Of a DNA stretch of 64,000 nucleotides, positions 33,344 to 42,008 are shown one piece after another; within the stretch, counting starts at the first letter, position 1; the number at the start of each line of letters is the position of its first letter. Location: positions 1,488,001 to 1,552,000 of the forward strand of contig NZ_CP042331.1 in assembly GCF_008253865.1 (NCBI RefSeq), in the 5' to 3' direction. Under the pieces are notes generated by a model. The model had not been told where the DNA came from, ran no database searches, and worked only from the letters and a program-made list of their open reading frames with translations. The DNA is from Bosea sp. F3-2. Its GTDB lineage: Bacteria > Pseudomonadota > Alphaproteobacteria > Rhizobiales > Beijerinckiaceae. The translations under genes and the position numbers were made by a program.

Positions 33344-35107
33344 TCAGTCGAGTCGGGAAGAGGAGCGGAAGCGTTCCGCGATGAGCAGCATCGCCGTCAC
33401 CACGACGAAGACGACCACGGAGACCGCCGCCAGCGTGGGGTTGAGCTGCAGGATCATGTCGTCCCACATCTGCTTCGGCAGCGTCGTCTTGATGCCGCCC
33501 GAGACGAAGATCGCGATGGTCAGTTCGTCGAAGGAGGTGATGAAGGCGAAGAGGAAGGCGGCGACGAGGCCGCCCTTGACCAGCGGGATGGTGACGCCGG
33601 TCAGCGTCCGCACCCGGTTGGCGCCCAGCGTCGCCGCCGCCTGGTCGAGACGCTGGTCGTAGGTCTTCAGCACGGCGGCGATGGTGACCAGCGTGAAGGG
33701 GATGGCCAGCACGGTGTGGCCGATGACGAGGCCGAGATCGGTCGCGATCAGCCCCAGCCGCGCGAAGAGGTAGAACAGCCCGACGGCGATGACGATGCGC
33801 GGCACGATCATCGGCGCAAGGAAGAAGGCGAAGATCAGCCCGGCCCAGCGGGTGCGGCTGTTCGCCAGCGCCAGCGCCGTGAAGCCGCCGATAGCCGTCG
33901 CAGCGAGTGCCGTGACGAAGGCGACCGTGAAGGAGCGGATCGTTGCCTGGATCCAGAGCGGAGAGCTGAAATAGGTCTGGAACCAGCTCAGCCCATAACC
34001 CGGCGGCGGGAATTCCAAGAATTGCGAGGAGGTGAAGGCGAGCGGAATGACGAGCAGCGTCGGCAGCACCAGAAAGGCGATGACGAGCCAGCAGAAGCCG
34101 GGCAGCAGCATCGCGCAGATACGCTTGCCGAGCAGTGAACGCGTGACCTCTGCGAGCCGCCCCACCAGCGTCGCAACGGTGGAGAGGATGGCGAGGCCGA
34201 GATCGCGGATGCGGCCGGTGCCGACCTGAGCCGAACCGCCGGCGATGGTCGAGAGTCCGAATACCCGGTCGTAGACGACGCAGGAAGCCAGCGCCGCCGC
34301 CAGCATCATCGCCGAGAGAGCTCCGGCGAAGGGCCAGTTCAGCAGCTCCTGCACCTGCGTGATGATGAGCTGCGCCAGCATGGTTTCCTGTCGCCCGCCG
34401 AGGAAGGCCGGCACGATGAAGAAGCCGAGCGAAGAGATGAAGACGAGCAGCCCCGCCGCCGCCACACCCGGCAGAGAGAGTTTGAAGTAGACCAGCCAGA
34501 AGGCGCGCACCGGCGCGGCGCCCAGCGTCTGCGCCGCCTGGACGAGCCGCCGGTCGATGCCGGCCATCACCGGCTGCATGGTCATCACCGCCAGCGGCAC
34601 CATGGCATGGACCATGCCGACCATGACGCCGAACTGGTTGTTGATCAGCGACAGCGGCTGGTCGACCACATGCGAGCCGGTCAGCAGCGAATTGATCACG
34701 CCGCTGCGGCCTAGGATCAGCATCCAGGCGAAGGTCTTGACGAGATAGCTCGTCCAGAACGGCACCATGACGAAGATCAGCATCCGCCCGCGGAACATGT
34801 CGGGCAGGCGCGCCAGCCAATAGGCGAGCGGATAGCCGATCAGCAGCGACCACAAGGCCGTCCACCCAGCGATGCGGAAGGTGATGCCGAGCACGCGCAG
34901 ATAGACGTCGGTCGCGGCGATGCGCTGATAGGCGCCGGCAGAGAAAGCTCCGCTCTCCGGATCGACGATACTGAGGCCGAGAAGCTGCGCGACCGGCCAG
35001 ACGAAAAAGACCGCGAGGAACAGAAGGCCGGGCACCGCCAGCCAGAGCGCGCTGAGGCGCAGCCTGCCCGCACGCGCTGGCGCGCTACTGATGCTCACGG
35101 CGCTCAT
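33344..35107 (-). CDS. Fused ABC permease, two PotB/PotC-type domains
   Basis: A 587-residue inner-membrane permease made of two fused halves of about 290 residues, each with about six membrane segments and one EAA-type loop (AAQTLGAAPVRAFWLVYFKL in the first, AAATLGANRVRTLTGVTIPL in the second). Most spermidine/putrescine-type systems use two separate proteins; fusion occurs in some iron (FbpB-like) systems. ATG at 35107 overlaps the ATPase stop (ATGA). Substrate unknown. Confidence 0.88.
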   Translation of the reverse strand: MSAVSISSAPARAGRLRLSALWLAVPGLLFLAVFFVWPVAQLLGLSIVDPESGAFSAGAYQRIAATDVYLRVLGITFRIAGWTALWSLLIGYPLAYWLARLPDMFRGRMLIFVMVPFWTSYLVKTFAWMLILGRSGVINSLLTGSHVVDQPLSLINNQFGVMVGMVHAMVPLAVMTMQPVMAGIDRRLVQAAQTLGAAPVRAFWLVYFKLSLPGVAAAGLLVFISSLGFFIVPAFLGGRQETMLAQLIITQVQELLNWPFAGALSAMMLAAALASCVVYDRVFGLSTIAGGSAQVGTGRIRDLGLAILSTVATLVGRLAEVTRSLLGKRICAMLLPGFCWLVIAFLVLPTLLVIPLAFTSSQFLEFPPPGYGLSWFQTYFSSPLWIQATIRSFTVAFVTALAATAIGGFTALALANSRTRWAGLIFAFFLAPMIVPRIVIAVGLFYLFARLGLIATDLGLVIGHTVLAIPFTLVTIAAVLKTYDQRLDQAAATLGANRVRTLTGVTIPLVKGGLVAAFLFAFITSFDELTIAIFVSGGIKTTLPKQMWDDMILQLNPTLAAVSVVVFVVVTAMLLIAERFRSSSRLD

Positions 35108-36186
35108 GCGACCAGCACCGCCTTGTCGCGCGGCCAGCCGGCGACGATGGCCTCGTCGATCGCCGGCACCGCATCGTCGGGGCCTAGGCGCAGTACGAGC
35201 TGACCGCCATCCGCGAGCGCGGCGATGATCCGCGTCTCTGAGCCGGCATAGACGATCTCGCTGACGCGCCCGCTCACCGCGTTGCCGTCCTGCGCGCCGA
35301 GGCGCAGGTTCTCGGGCCGGATCACCAGCGCCGCATCTTGGCTCTCGCAATGCGCGCCCCGCGGCAGGGCGAAGCGGCCATGCGCGGTTTCGAGCGAGCC
35401 GTTGCCGTCCCAGCGGCCGCGGAAGATGTTGGAGATGCCGATGAAATCGGCGGCGAAGGCAGTGCGCGGGCGCTCGTAGATTTCGCGCGGGGTGCCGAGC
35501 TGCTCGATCTTCGCGTGATTCATCAGGCAGATGCGGTCGGACATCGCGAGCGCCTCTTCCTGATCATGCGTGACATAGACGATCGTGGCGCCGCTCTCGC
35601 GGTGCAGCCGCTTGATCTCGATCTGCATATGCTCGCGCAGCTTCTTGTCGAGAGCGCCGAGCGGCTCGTCCATCAGGATGATCGAGGGCTGGTAGACGAA
35701 GCAGCGCGCCAGCGCAACGCGCTGTTGCTGGCCACCCGACAGTTCGCGCGGGAAACGCCCGGCGAGATGCCCGAGATGCACCATGTCCAGGGCTTCGGAG
35801 ACGCGCTTTGCGACCTCCGCGCCCGGACGTCCGCGCATCTTGAGCGGAAAGGCGATGTTCTCCGCCACCGTCAGGTGCGGAAACAGCGCATAGTGCTGGA
35901 AGACGAGGCCGATGTCGCGCTGATACACCGGCATGGCCGACTGGTCCCGGCCATCGATGACGACCCTGCCCTCGCTCGCCTCGACCAGCCCGCAGATGAG
36001 CTGCAGCAGCGTCGTCTTGCCGGAGCCCGAGGGCCCCAGCAAGGTGAGGAACTCGCCCTCGGCGACGCTGAGCGAACTGGGCTCGAGGGCCGTGGTCGCG
36101 CCGTATCGCTTGCACAGACCCTCGACGACCAGCTTGGCGTTCTTCGATTCAATCGCGGTCATCACGGAGCTCGTCGCCATCGGCAT
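35104..36186 (-). CDS. ABC transporter ATP-binding protein (PotA-type)
   Basis: A 360-residue ATPase that powers the fused permease. Walker A GPSGSGKTT, signature LSGGQQQR and Walker B ILMDEPLGALDKKL are all present, as is a C-terminal TOBE-like domain (about residues 270-360). Start at 36186 is chosen because it overlaps the binding-protein stop by one base (TGATG) and gives family length. Member of the spermidine/putrescine/iron class. Confidence 0.93.
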   Translation of the reverse strand: MPMATSSVMTAIESKNAKLVVEGLCKRYGATTALEPSSLSVAEGEFLTLLGPSGSGKTTLLQLICGLVEASEGRVVIDGRDQSAMPVYQRDIGLVFQHYALFPHLTVAENIAFPLKMRGRPGAEVAKRVSEALDMVHLGHLAGRFPRELSGGQQQRVALARCFVYQPSIILMDEPLGALDKKLREHMQIEIKRLHRESGATIVYVTHDQEEALAMSDRICLMNHAKIEQLGTPREIYERPRTAFAADFIGISNIFRGRWDGNGSLETAHGRFALPRGAHCESQDAALVIRPENLRLGAQDGNAVSGRVSEIVYAGSETRIIAALADGGQLVLRLGPDDAVPAIDEAIVAGWPRDKAVLVA

Positions 36187-37253
36187 CAGGTCAGGAGCCA
36201 GGCGTTGAAGCGCTCGGTCACCTTGGCGCGGTTGGCGCTCCACCAATCCTCGTCGGCGATAGCCATCTGCTTCAGGTTCTCCGGCGAGGTCGGCAGGAGC
36301 TTGGCGCGCTCGGCGGGAATCGTCTGATAGGCGTCGAGATTGGTCGGGCCATAGGCCAGCGTATCGGTGAACACGGCCTGCGCCTTGGGGTCCGAACAGA
36401 AGCGGATGAACTGGCGGGCGACATCGGCCTTCGGCCCGCCTTTCGGCAGTCCCCAACCCTCGATCGAATAAAGGCCCTGGTTCCAGACGATCTTCGCCGG
36501 CGCGCCACCGTCGATCGCCGCCTGAAGCCGCGCATTCCAGCCCGGCAGCATGTCGACCTCACCGCTCTGCAGCAGCTGGGTCGACTGCGCGCCGCCGGTC
36601 CACCAGACCGCGACATGCGGCTTGATCTTGTCCAGCACCTTGAAGGCGCGTTCGACATCGAGCGGATAGAGCTTGTCGAGCGGCACACCGTCGGCGAGCA
36701 GCGCCTGCTCGATGGTGTCGATCGGGTTCTTGCGCAGCGCGCGGCGGCCCGGAAACTTCTCGACGTTGAAGAAATCGGTCCAGCTCGCCGGGGCGTTCTT
36801 CACCCGGTCCGTCCGGTAGGCAAAGATCGTCGAATAGACGTCCGTGCCCATGAATTCGGGCGAGATCGCCTGCGGCATCAGCTTCGGCACGTCGGCATGC
36901 GCGAAGCCGATCGGATCGAGCAGGCCTTGCGCCTTCAGGATGTCGCGGGCGGAGAGCGTCAGCGTGCAGACGTCCCAGGTGTAGGACTTCGTCTCGACCA
37001 TCGCCTTGAACTGCGCCGTCGGCTCCGCTTCGCGGGCGACGTTGACCACCTTGTTGCCGGTCGCCCTCTCGAAAGGATCGTAGAAAGCCTTGCGGAAGGC
37101 GGGGCCGAACGGGCCACCGGGGTCGGCGACGGTGATCTGCACGGCAGCGCGCGCCGTGCCGATGAGATAGGGTGCCGCGAGCGCGCCGGCGGCAGCGCTA
37201 CCGGCGAGCTGCAGCAGGGTACGCCTCGTCGGATTCGTGGTTCTGCTCGTCAT
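36186..37253 (-). CDS. ABC transporter substrate-binding protein (PotD-like)
   Basis: A 355-residue periplasmic binding protein with a Tat-type signal (PTRRTLLQLAGSAAAGALAA). The fold resembles PotD/AfuA proteins: ITVADPGGPFGPAFRKAFYD near the N-terminus, WTGGAQSTQLLQSGEVDMLP centrally. First of the transporter genes, so it sets the substrate. Polyamine is possible but the catabolic neighbours suggest an organic acid or amine. Not decidable from sequence. Confidence 0.88.
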   Translation of the reverse strand: MTSRTTNPTRRTLLQLAGSAAAGALAAPYLIGTARAAVQITVADPGGPFGPAFRKAFYDPFERATGNKVVNVAREAEPTAQFKAMVETKSYTWDVCTLTLSARDILKAQGLLDPIGFAHADVPKLMPQAISPEFMGTDVYSTIFAYRTDRVKNAPASWTDFFNVEKFPGRRALRKNPIDTIEQALLADGVPLDKLYPLDVERAFKVLDKIKPHVAVWWTGGAQSTQLLQSGEVDMLPGWNARLQAAIDGGAPAKIVWNQGLYSIEGWGLPKGGPKADVARQFIRFCSDPKAQAVFTDTLAYGPTNLDAYQTIPAERAKLLPTSPENLKQMAIADEDWWSANRAKVTERFNAWLLT

Positions 37254-37322
37254 CGTCTTCTCCCCTTCAAGCGGTTTTCCGCATTTCCCCGTGGGTGATC
37301 AGATCGTCAGGCGCTTTGACCT

Positions 37323-38096
37323 TCAGGCGCTCTTGCGCGCGGCGCGCGCGGCGAGAAACGCCTCCATCATCCGCGCCGGCTCGCCGGTCGCGTAGGCTTC
37401 GCGCTGGGTGCGGATGCCGGCGGCGAGACATTCCCGGAAGCTCTCCTCGGTCACCTCGCGGAAGCGGGCCTTGTTAAGCCGCATGGCGACCGGCGCCTTC
37501 GCCGCAAGCTCCTCGGCCAGCGCGAGCGAGGCTTCCATCACCTTTTCCTTCGGCACGATCCGGTTGATCAGACCGATGCGGAAGCACTCATCGGCGTCCA
37601 TCATGCGGCCCGTCAGGGTGAGGTCGATGGTCCGGGCAAGGCCGATCATCTCCTTCATGATCCAGGGACCGGTCACCGAGGCGATGCCGGAATTGATCTC
37701 GGGCTGGCCCATGGTGACGCCGTCATGGCCGATGCGCAGGTCGCAGAGCAGCGCGACCTGGAAGGCCGAGCCGGCCGCAACGCCGTTCAGCGCCGCGATG
37801 ATCGGCTTCGAGAGCGAGCGGATGCGGTCGTAAAGGCGCTCCCATTCATGCATCCAGGCTTCGGCCCGGTCCGGATCGAAGGTCTTGGTCTCGTTGAGGT
37901 CCTGGCCGGCGCCGAAGGCACGATCCCCTGCCCCGGTGAGGATGATGGCGCGCACAGCCTGGTTCGCCTCCAGCTCCTCCAGCCCCTCGACCAGGCGGGC
38001 CCGCATTGGCGCGTTCCAGGCGTTGAGGATCTGCGGGCGGTTGAGGGTCAGGATGCCGACCGCGCCGCGCACCTCGACCAGAACTGACTCCTTCAT
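37323..38096 (-). CDS. Enoyl-CoA hydratase/isomerase family protein
   Basis: A 257-residue crotonase-fold enzyme. The oxyanion-hole segment AFGAGQDLNE and the second QPEINSGIAS (with the later catalytic glutamate) are present. The first catalytic glutamate of classical hydratases, in a G-F/C-E-L-A context, is replaced here by glutamine (AFQVALLCDL), so the reaction may be isomerisation, dehydration or hydrolysis and not plain hydration. First gene of the operon, facing the IclR gene across a promoter with a 17-bp site. Confidence 0.85.
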   Translation of the reverse strand: MKESVLVEVRGAVGILTLNRPQILNAWNAPMRARLVEGLEELEANQAVRAIILTGAGDRAFGAGQDLNETKTFDPDRAEAWMHEWERLYDRIRSLSKPIIAALNGVAAGSAFQVALLCDLRIGHDGVTMGQPEINSGIASVTGPWIMKEMIGLARTIDLTLTGRMMDADECFRIGLINRIVPKEKVMEASLALAEELAAKAPVAMRLNKARFREVTEESFRECLAAGIRTQREAYATGEPARMMEAFLAARAARKSA

Positions 38097-38115
38097 GACG
38101 CTCTCCGATGAATGT

Positions 38116-38132
38116 TTATTTCTATACGATAA
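38116..38132. promoter_or_regulatory. Candidate IclR operator, site 1
   Basis: TTATTTCTATACGATAA begins 20 bp upstream of the enoyl-CoA hydratase start, in the hydratase-iclR gap. Its reverse-oriented relative at 39101-39117 matches at 14 of 17 positions, and both end TTAT/ATAA. The shared sequence in two promoters of the locus suggests one regulator. Confidence 0.5.
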
Positions 38133-38217
38133 CTTCTATTGAATAGTCGACGAAGTTGCGCCACCTTGTCAAGGCCGTCGGTCACAGCCATTGATCGATT
38201 CAGGAGAGCAGGCCCCG

Positions 38218-39042
38218 ATGACGATGCCCGAAGCGAGACAAAACGGCCGCAAGCGAGCGGCCTCGGCAGGTGAAGAGGCCGGGCGCAAAGACGATGTGCT
38301 GATGGTCAACTCGGTCGAGAAGGCGTTCCGCGTTCTCTCCGCCTTCGGTCGCCAGCATCAGACGCTGAACCTGTCGCAGGTGGCCTCGGAGACCGGCATG
38401 GATCTCAGCGCCGCCCAGCGCTTCACCCATACGCTCACCAAGCTCGGCTATCTGCGGAAGGACGCGCAGACCAAGCGCTTCGAACTGACCGCCAAGACGC
38501 TCGATCTCGGCTACCATTTCGTGCGCAGCAGCCGCCTGCTCGACCGGGCGATGCCCTATCTCATGCATCTGAGCAAGGAGACGGAGGAGACGGTCAACCT
38601 GACCGTGCGGGACGGCACCGAGATCATCTTCGTCTCGCGCTTCCTCAGCCGGCATGTGCTGAATACCGACGTCATCATCGGCACGCGGATGCCGGCCTAT
38701 TGCACGGCGCCGGGCATCGCCATGCTGTCGCGCCTCCCCGAGGACGAGGCGATGGCGATCATCGATGCATCCGACCTCAAGCCGCACACGCCCTCGACCA
38801 CCTGGCAGCGCGAGGCGTTGCGCGAGAAGCTGCGCCAATCGGCGGCTCAGGGCTACGCCACGGCTTTCGAGGAGGTCTATCTCGGCGACGCTTCCATCGC
38901 GGCCGTGATCGTCGATCACCACGGCCAGCCGGAAGCGGCCGTCAATATCGCGACCTCGACCTCGCGCTATAGCCATGCCGAGGTCGTCGCGCGCTTCTCC
39001 TCGCTCGTCATCGCAACCGCGCACGCCATTTCCCGCGTCTGA
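38218..39042 (+). CDS. IclR-family transcriptional regulator
   Basis: A 274-residue regulator: N-terminal winged helix (about residues 30-95, NSVEKAFRVLSAFGRQHQTL then LSQVASETGMDLSAAQRFTH) and C-terminal IclR effector domain (TVNLTVRDGTEIIFVSRF, YCTAPGIAMLSRLPEDEA). ATG 38218 follows AGGAGAGC; an in-frame TTG at 38191 is less likely. It is divergent from the hydratase-ABC-ligase operon and upstream of the FAD dehydrogenase genes, so it probably controls both. Confidence 0.88.
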   Translation: MTMPEARQNGRKRAASAGEEAGRKDDVLMVNSVEKAFRVLSAFGRQHQTLNLSQVASETGMDLSAAQRFTHTLTKLGYLRKDAQTKRFELTAKTLDLGYHFVRSSRLLDRAMPYLMHLSKETEETVNLTVRDGTEIIFVSRFLSRHVLNTDVIIGTRMPAYCTAPGIAMLSRLPEDEAMAIIDASDLKPHTPSTTWQREALREKLRQSAAQGYATAFEEVYLGDASIAAVIVDHHGQPEAAVNIATSTSRYSHAEVVARFSSLVIATAHAISRV

Positions 39043-39100
39043 GCCATGCGGAGGAAGCGCTTGACAGGCCGTCGGTCGACTTATCAATATCCAAGAGAAA

Positions 39101-39117
39101 TTATTGCATTGAAATAA
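39101..39117. promoter_or_regulatory. Candidate IclR operator, site 2
   Basis: TTATTGCATTGAAATAA lies 16 bp before the ferredoxin-like gene at 39133. Its reverse complement equals the 38116 site except at three positions. A TTGACA at 39061-39066 could be the -35 of this promoter, which would place the site at or after the start of transcription, as for a repressor. Confidence 0.5.
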
Positions 39118-39132
39118 CTCTGCAGGATCCGC

Positions 39133-39447
39133 ATGGACGCTCCGAAGCCCCTGTTCCGCCGCGTGGCGGTGCGCGCCGGACGGCCGGCGACGCTCAGCTT
39201 CGAAGGCATGACCATCACGGCGACGGCGGGCGACAGCGTCCTCGCTGCACTGCTCGAAAGCGGCGCCCTGGTCCGCCGGCTGGAATTCGGCGGCGAGCCG
39301 CGCGCCGGCTTCTGCCTCATGGGCGCCTGCCAGGACTGCTGGGTCTGGAGTGCGGAGGGCGGGCGGATCAGGGCCTGCACCACGCTGGTCTCCGACGGGA
39401 TGGTGCTGTTCGCCGAGCCCCAGCCGATGGGTGCTGCCCATGGCTGA
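39133..39447 (+). CDS. [2Fe-2S] subunit of FAD-dependent dehydrogenase
   Basis: A 104-residue ferredoxin-like subunit. The ligand cluster is seen in FCLMGACQDCWVW, with a fourth cysteine in RACTTL. Such small subunits join two flavoproteins in D-hydroxyproline, proline, octopine and nopaline dehydrogenases. The gene overlaps the next one by eight bases. In context it is the electron-transfer part of a three-subunit oxidoreductase. Confidence 0.88.
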   Translation: MDAPKPLFRRVAVRAGRPATLSFEGMTITATAGDSVLAALLESGALVRRLEFGGEPRAGFCLMGACQDCWVWSAEGGRIRACTTLVSDGMVLFAEPQPMGAAHG

Positions 39448-40803
39448 AGTCGTCATCGTCGGCGCCGGCCCGGCCGGCATCAGCGCTGCCGAGGTGCTCT
39501 GCGCGAAGGGCCTGAAGCCCGTCCTGATCGACGAGGGAGCCAGAGCCGGCGGGCAAGGCTATCGCCGCCCGTCCGATGATCTCGCCCTCGACATGAAGCG
39601 GCTGATGGGTTCGGAGGCACAGCGCTACGCCGACCTGCATCGCCGGTTCGAAGCTCTGCTTCCCGCCATCGACTATCGCCCGCATACGCTCGTCTGGGCT
39701 GTCGACGGCAACCAGTTGCATCTGCTGCGCGAGGGCAAGGCCGAGACCCTGGCCTTCGACAAGCTGCTGATCGCCAGCGGCGCGATGGACCGGGTGGCGC
39801 CCCTGCCCGGCTGGACCCTGCCGGGCGTCTTCACGCTCGGCGGCGCTCAGGTGGCGCTCAAGGATCAGGGCTGCCTGATCGGGAGCCGCGTCGCCTTCCT
39901 CGGCTCCTCGCCGCTGCTGGCGCTGGCCGCCAAGCAATATCGCGACATGGGCGCCGATATCGCCTTCATCGCCGATACGAGCCCGTTCACGGCCAAGGTT
40001 GCCGCCATGCCGGCGCTGCTTCGCGCACCGCGGACCCTGTTCCGCGGGCTCTGGTATATGGCAGCGTCGCTACGCGCCGGAACCACCATGCTGCATGGGG
40101 TGACGCCGATCGCAATCGAGGGCCGGAACCGTGTCGAGGCGCTCGTCCTGCGCGATGCAAGCGGTCGCGAACGCCGCTTCGCCTGCGACGCCGTCGCGCT
40201 CGGCTATGGGCTGAAGCCGGAAACGCAGCTTGCCGACCTGGCCGGTGCACAATTCGCCTACGATGCCGATTTCAGGCTGTTCCTGCCGGTAATCGACGGG
40301 ATGGGCCGGGCGCGACCGGGCCTCTATCTCGCCGGCGACGGCGTGCGGATTGGCGGCGCCGATGCAGCCGAGGCCAGCGGCGCCTTGGCCGCCCATGCGA
40401 TCCTGTCGGATCTCGGACAGTCTCAGGACATCGGCTCCGTCAGGCAGTTGGCCCGACGGGTCGAGCGCCTGCGCAGCTTCCAGCGCGGGCTCGCGCGCGC
40501 CTTCGCCTGGCCGAAGGCGCAGATCGCCGCCCTGCCCGATTCCGTGACGCTCTGCCGCTGCGAGAACGTGACGGTCGGCGAGGTGCGTGCCGCGATGGCC
40601 AGGGATCTCGGCCCGGTCGAGGTCAACCGGGTGAAGGCGATGACGCGCTGCGGGATGGGACGCTGCCAAGGCCGCGTCTGCGGCCCCGCCTTGCAGGAAA
40701 TCGTCGCCGCCAAAGCCGGGGCGACGGTGCCGCGGCCGGGCGGCTGCGCGGCCAGGCGCCGGTCAAGCCGATCGCGCTCGCCGCAGCCGAGGACGCGGCA
40801 TGA
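39440..40803 (+). CDS. FAD/NAD(P) oxidoreductase with [2Fe-2S], frameshifted C-terminus
   Basis: About 454 residues if intact: Rossmann FAD motif VVIVGAGPAGISAAEVL at the N-terminus, then a BFD-like [2Fe-2S] domain near the end (LCRCENVTVGEVRAAMA, TRCGMGRCQGRVCGP). After GATVP the frame fails: as read it runs on to 41083, while the +1 frame gives AAGRLRGQAPVKPIALAA and a stop at 40801-40803 overlapping the next ATG. One missing G near 40732 explains this. It is the alpha-type subunit of the dehydrogenase. The shift could be a sequencing error. Confidence 0.82.
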
Positions 40804-41954
40804 GCGGTCCCACCACGGATGTCGCCATCATCGGCGGCGGGCTTGTCGGCGCCTGGACCGCCTTCTTCCTCGCCCGGCGCGGCCAGCGCGTGACCCTGAT
40901 CGAGAAGGGCGTCGTCGGCGCCCAGTCGAGCGGCGTCAACTTCGGCAATCTGCGCCTCCAGGGGCGATTTCCGGGCCAGTATCCGCTCTCCCTGCGCTCC
41001 CAGGCGCTCTGGGAGGATTTCGACGCGCTGATCGGCGAGGACTGCGAGTTCGAGCAGACCGGGCATCTCTACCTCGCCTATGACGAGGAGGAGCACGCCA
41101 AGCTCGAAGGCTACGCCAAGGTTTCTGAGTCCTGTGGGCTTGCGATCGAGCGCGTCGGCCCGGCCGATCTCAAGCGGCGCTGGCCCTGGCTCGGCGAGCG
41201 CGCCGTTGCCGCCACCTACTCGGCCCGCGACGCCACCGCCAATCCGCGCCTCGCAACGCCTGCCGTCGTGCGCGCCGCGGCGAGACATGGCGCGGTCGTC
41301 CGCGAGAGCACCCGCGTCACCACTGTCGACCGCTCCGGCGACGGCTTCGTGCTGACGCTCGCGAAGGGTGAGACCCTGAGCTGTGGCGTGCTCGTCAACA
41401 GCGCTGGCGCCTGGGCGCTCGAGATCGCGGAGCGCTTCGGCGAGACGGCGCCGCTCTTTCCCGCCGGCCCTCCCCAGTTCGTGACGGAGCCTTTCCCCTA
41501 TCTGATCGAGCCTTCCGTCCAGGCAATCGATGGCTCAGTGATCTTCCGGCAGATTCCGCGCGGCAACATCATCCTCGCCGGCTATCCACGCACGGCGGCC
41601 GATCCACAGGCGAACCGGGCCCCCGTGCCTCCGGCCAAGACGCTCGCGGCGATGAAGGCGCTGGCGCGCGTCGCGCCTATGCTTGCGCAGTGCCATGTCA
41701 TCCGAGTCTGGTCGGGCATCGAGGCCTATCTGCCCGACATGATCCCCGTGATCGGACCGAGCGAAACGACGCCGGGACTGTTCCACGCCTTCGGTTTCTG
41801 CGGCCATGGCTTCCAGATCGGCCCCGGCGTGGGGCTATGCCTCAGCGAGATGATCCTCGACGGCGCGACACAGACGCCCCTGGAGCCGTTCTCGATCGGA
41901 CGTTTCCGTTCGGCGACAACCGTCAGCGAAAAGTTCCGCAAGGAGTTCGACTGA
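40800..41954 (+). CDS. FAD-dependent amine/imino acid oxidoreductase (DAO family)
   Basis: A 384-residue flavoprotein of the D-amino acid oxidase/glycine oxidase superfamily: DVAIIGGGLVGAWTAFFLAR at the start, VNSAGAWALEIAERFG centrally, FGFCGHGFQIGPGVG at the C-terminal FAD-binding end. It is the catalytic beta-type subunit that pairs with the two proteins upstream; similar trios oxidise hydroxyproline, proline, octopine or nopaline. The substrate here is unknown, but an imino or secondary amino acid is plausible. Confidence 0.87.
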   Translation: MSGPTTDVAIIGGGLVGAWTAFFLARRGQRVTLIEKGVVGAQSSGVNFGNLRLQGRFPGQYPLSLRSQALWEDFDALIGEDCEFEQTGHLYLAYDEEEHAKLEGYAKVSESCGLAIERVGPADLKRRWPWLGERAVAATYSARDATANPRLATPAVVRAAARHGAVVRESTRVTTVDRSGDGFVLTLAKGETLSCGVLVNSAGAWALEIAERFGETAPLFPAGPPQFVTEPFPYLIEPSVQAIDGSVIFRQIPRGNIILAGYPRTAADPQANRAPVPPAKTLAAMKALARVAPMLAQCHVIRVWSGIEAYLPDMIPVIGPSETTPGLFHAFGFCGHGFQIGPGVGLCLSEMILDGATQTPLEPFSIGRFRSATTVSEKFRKEFD

Positions 41955-42008
41955 AGCGCGTCGGGATCGGTGGCAGCCCTATCAACCTGCCGGCGTTCGA
42001 ACGCCCGG

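Noticed and set aside
38191..38217. Earlier TTG start for the IclR gene
   Set aside because: ATG 38218 has a ribosome site and fits family length better.
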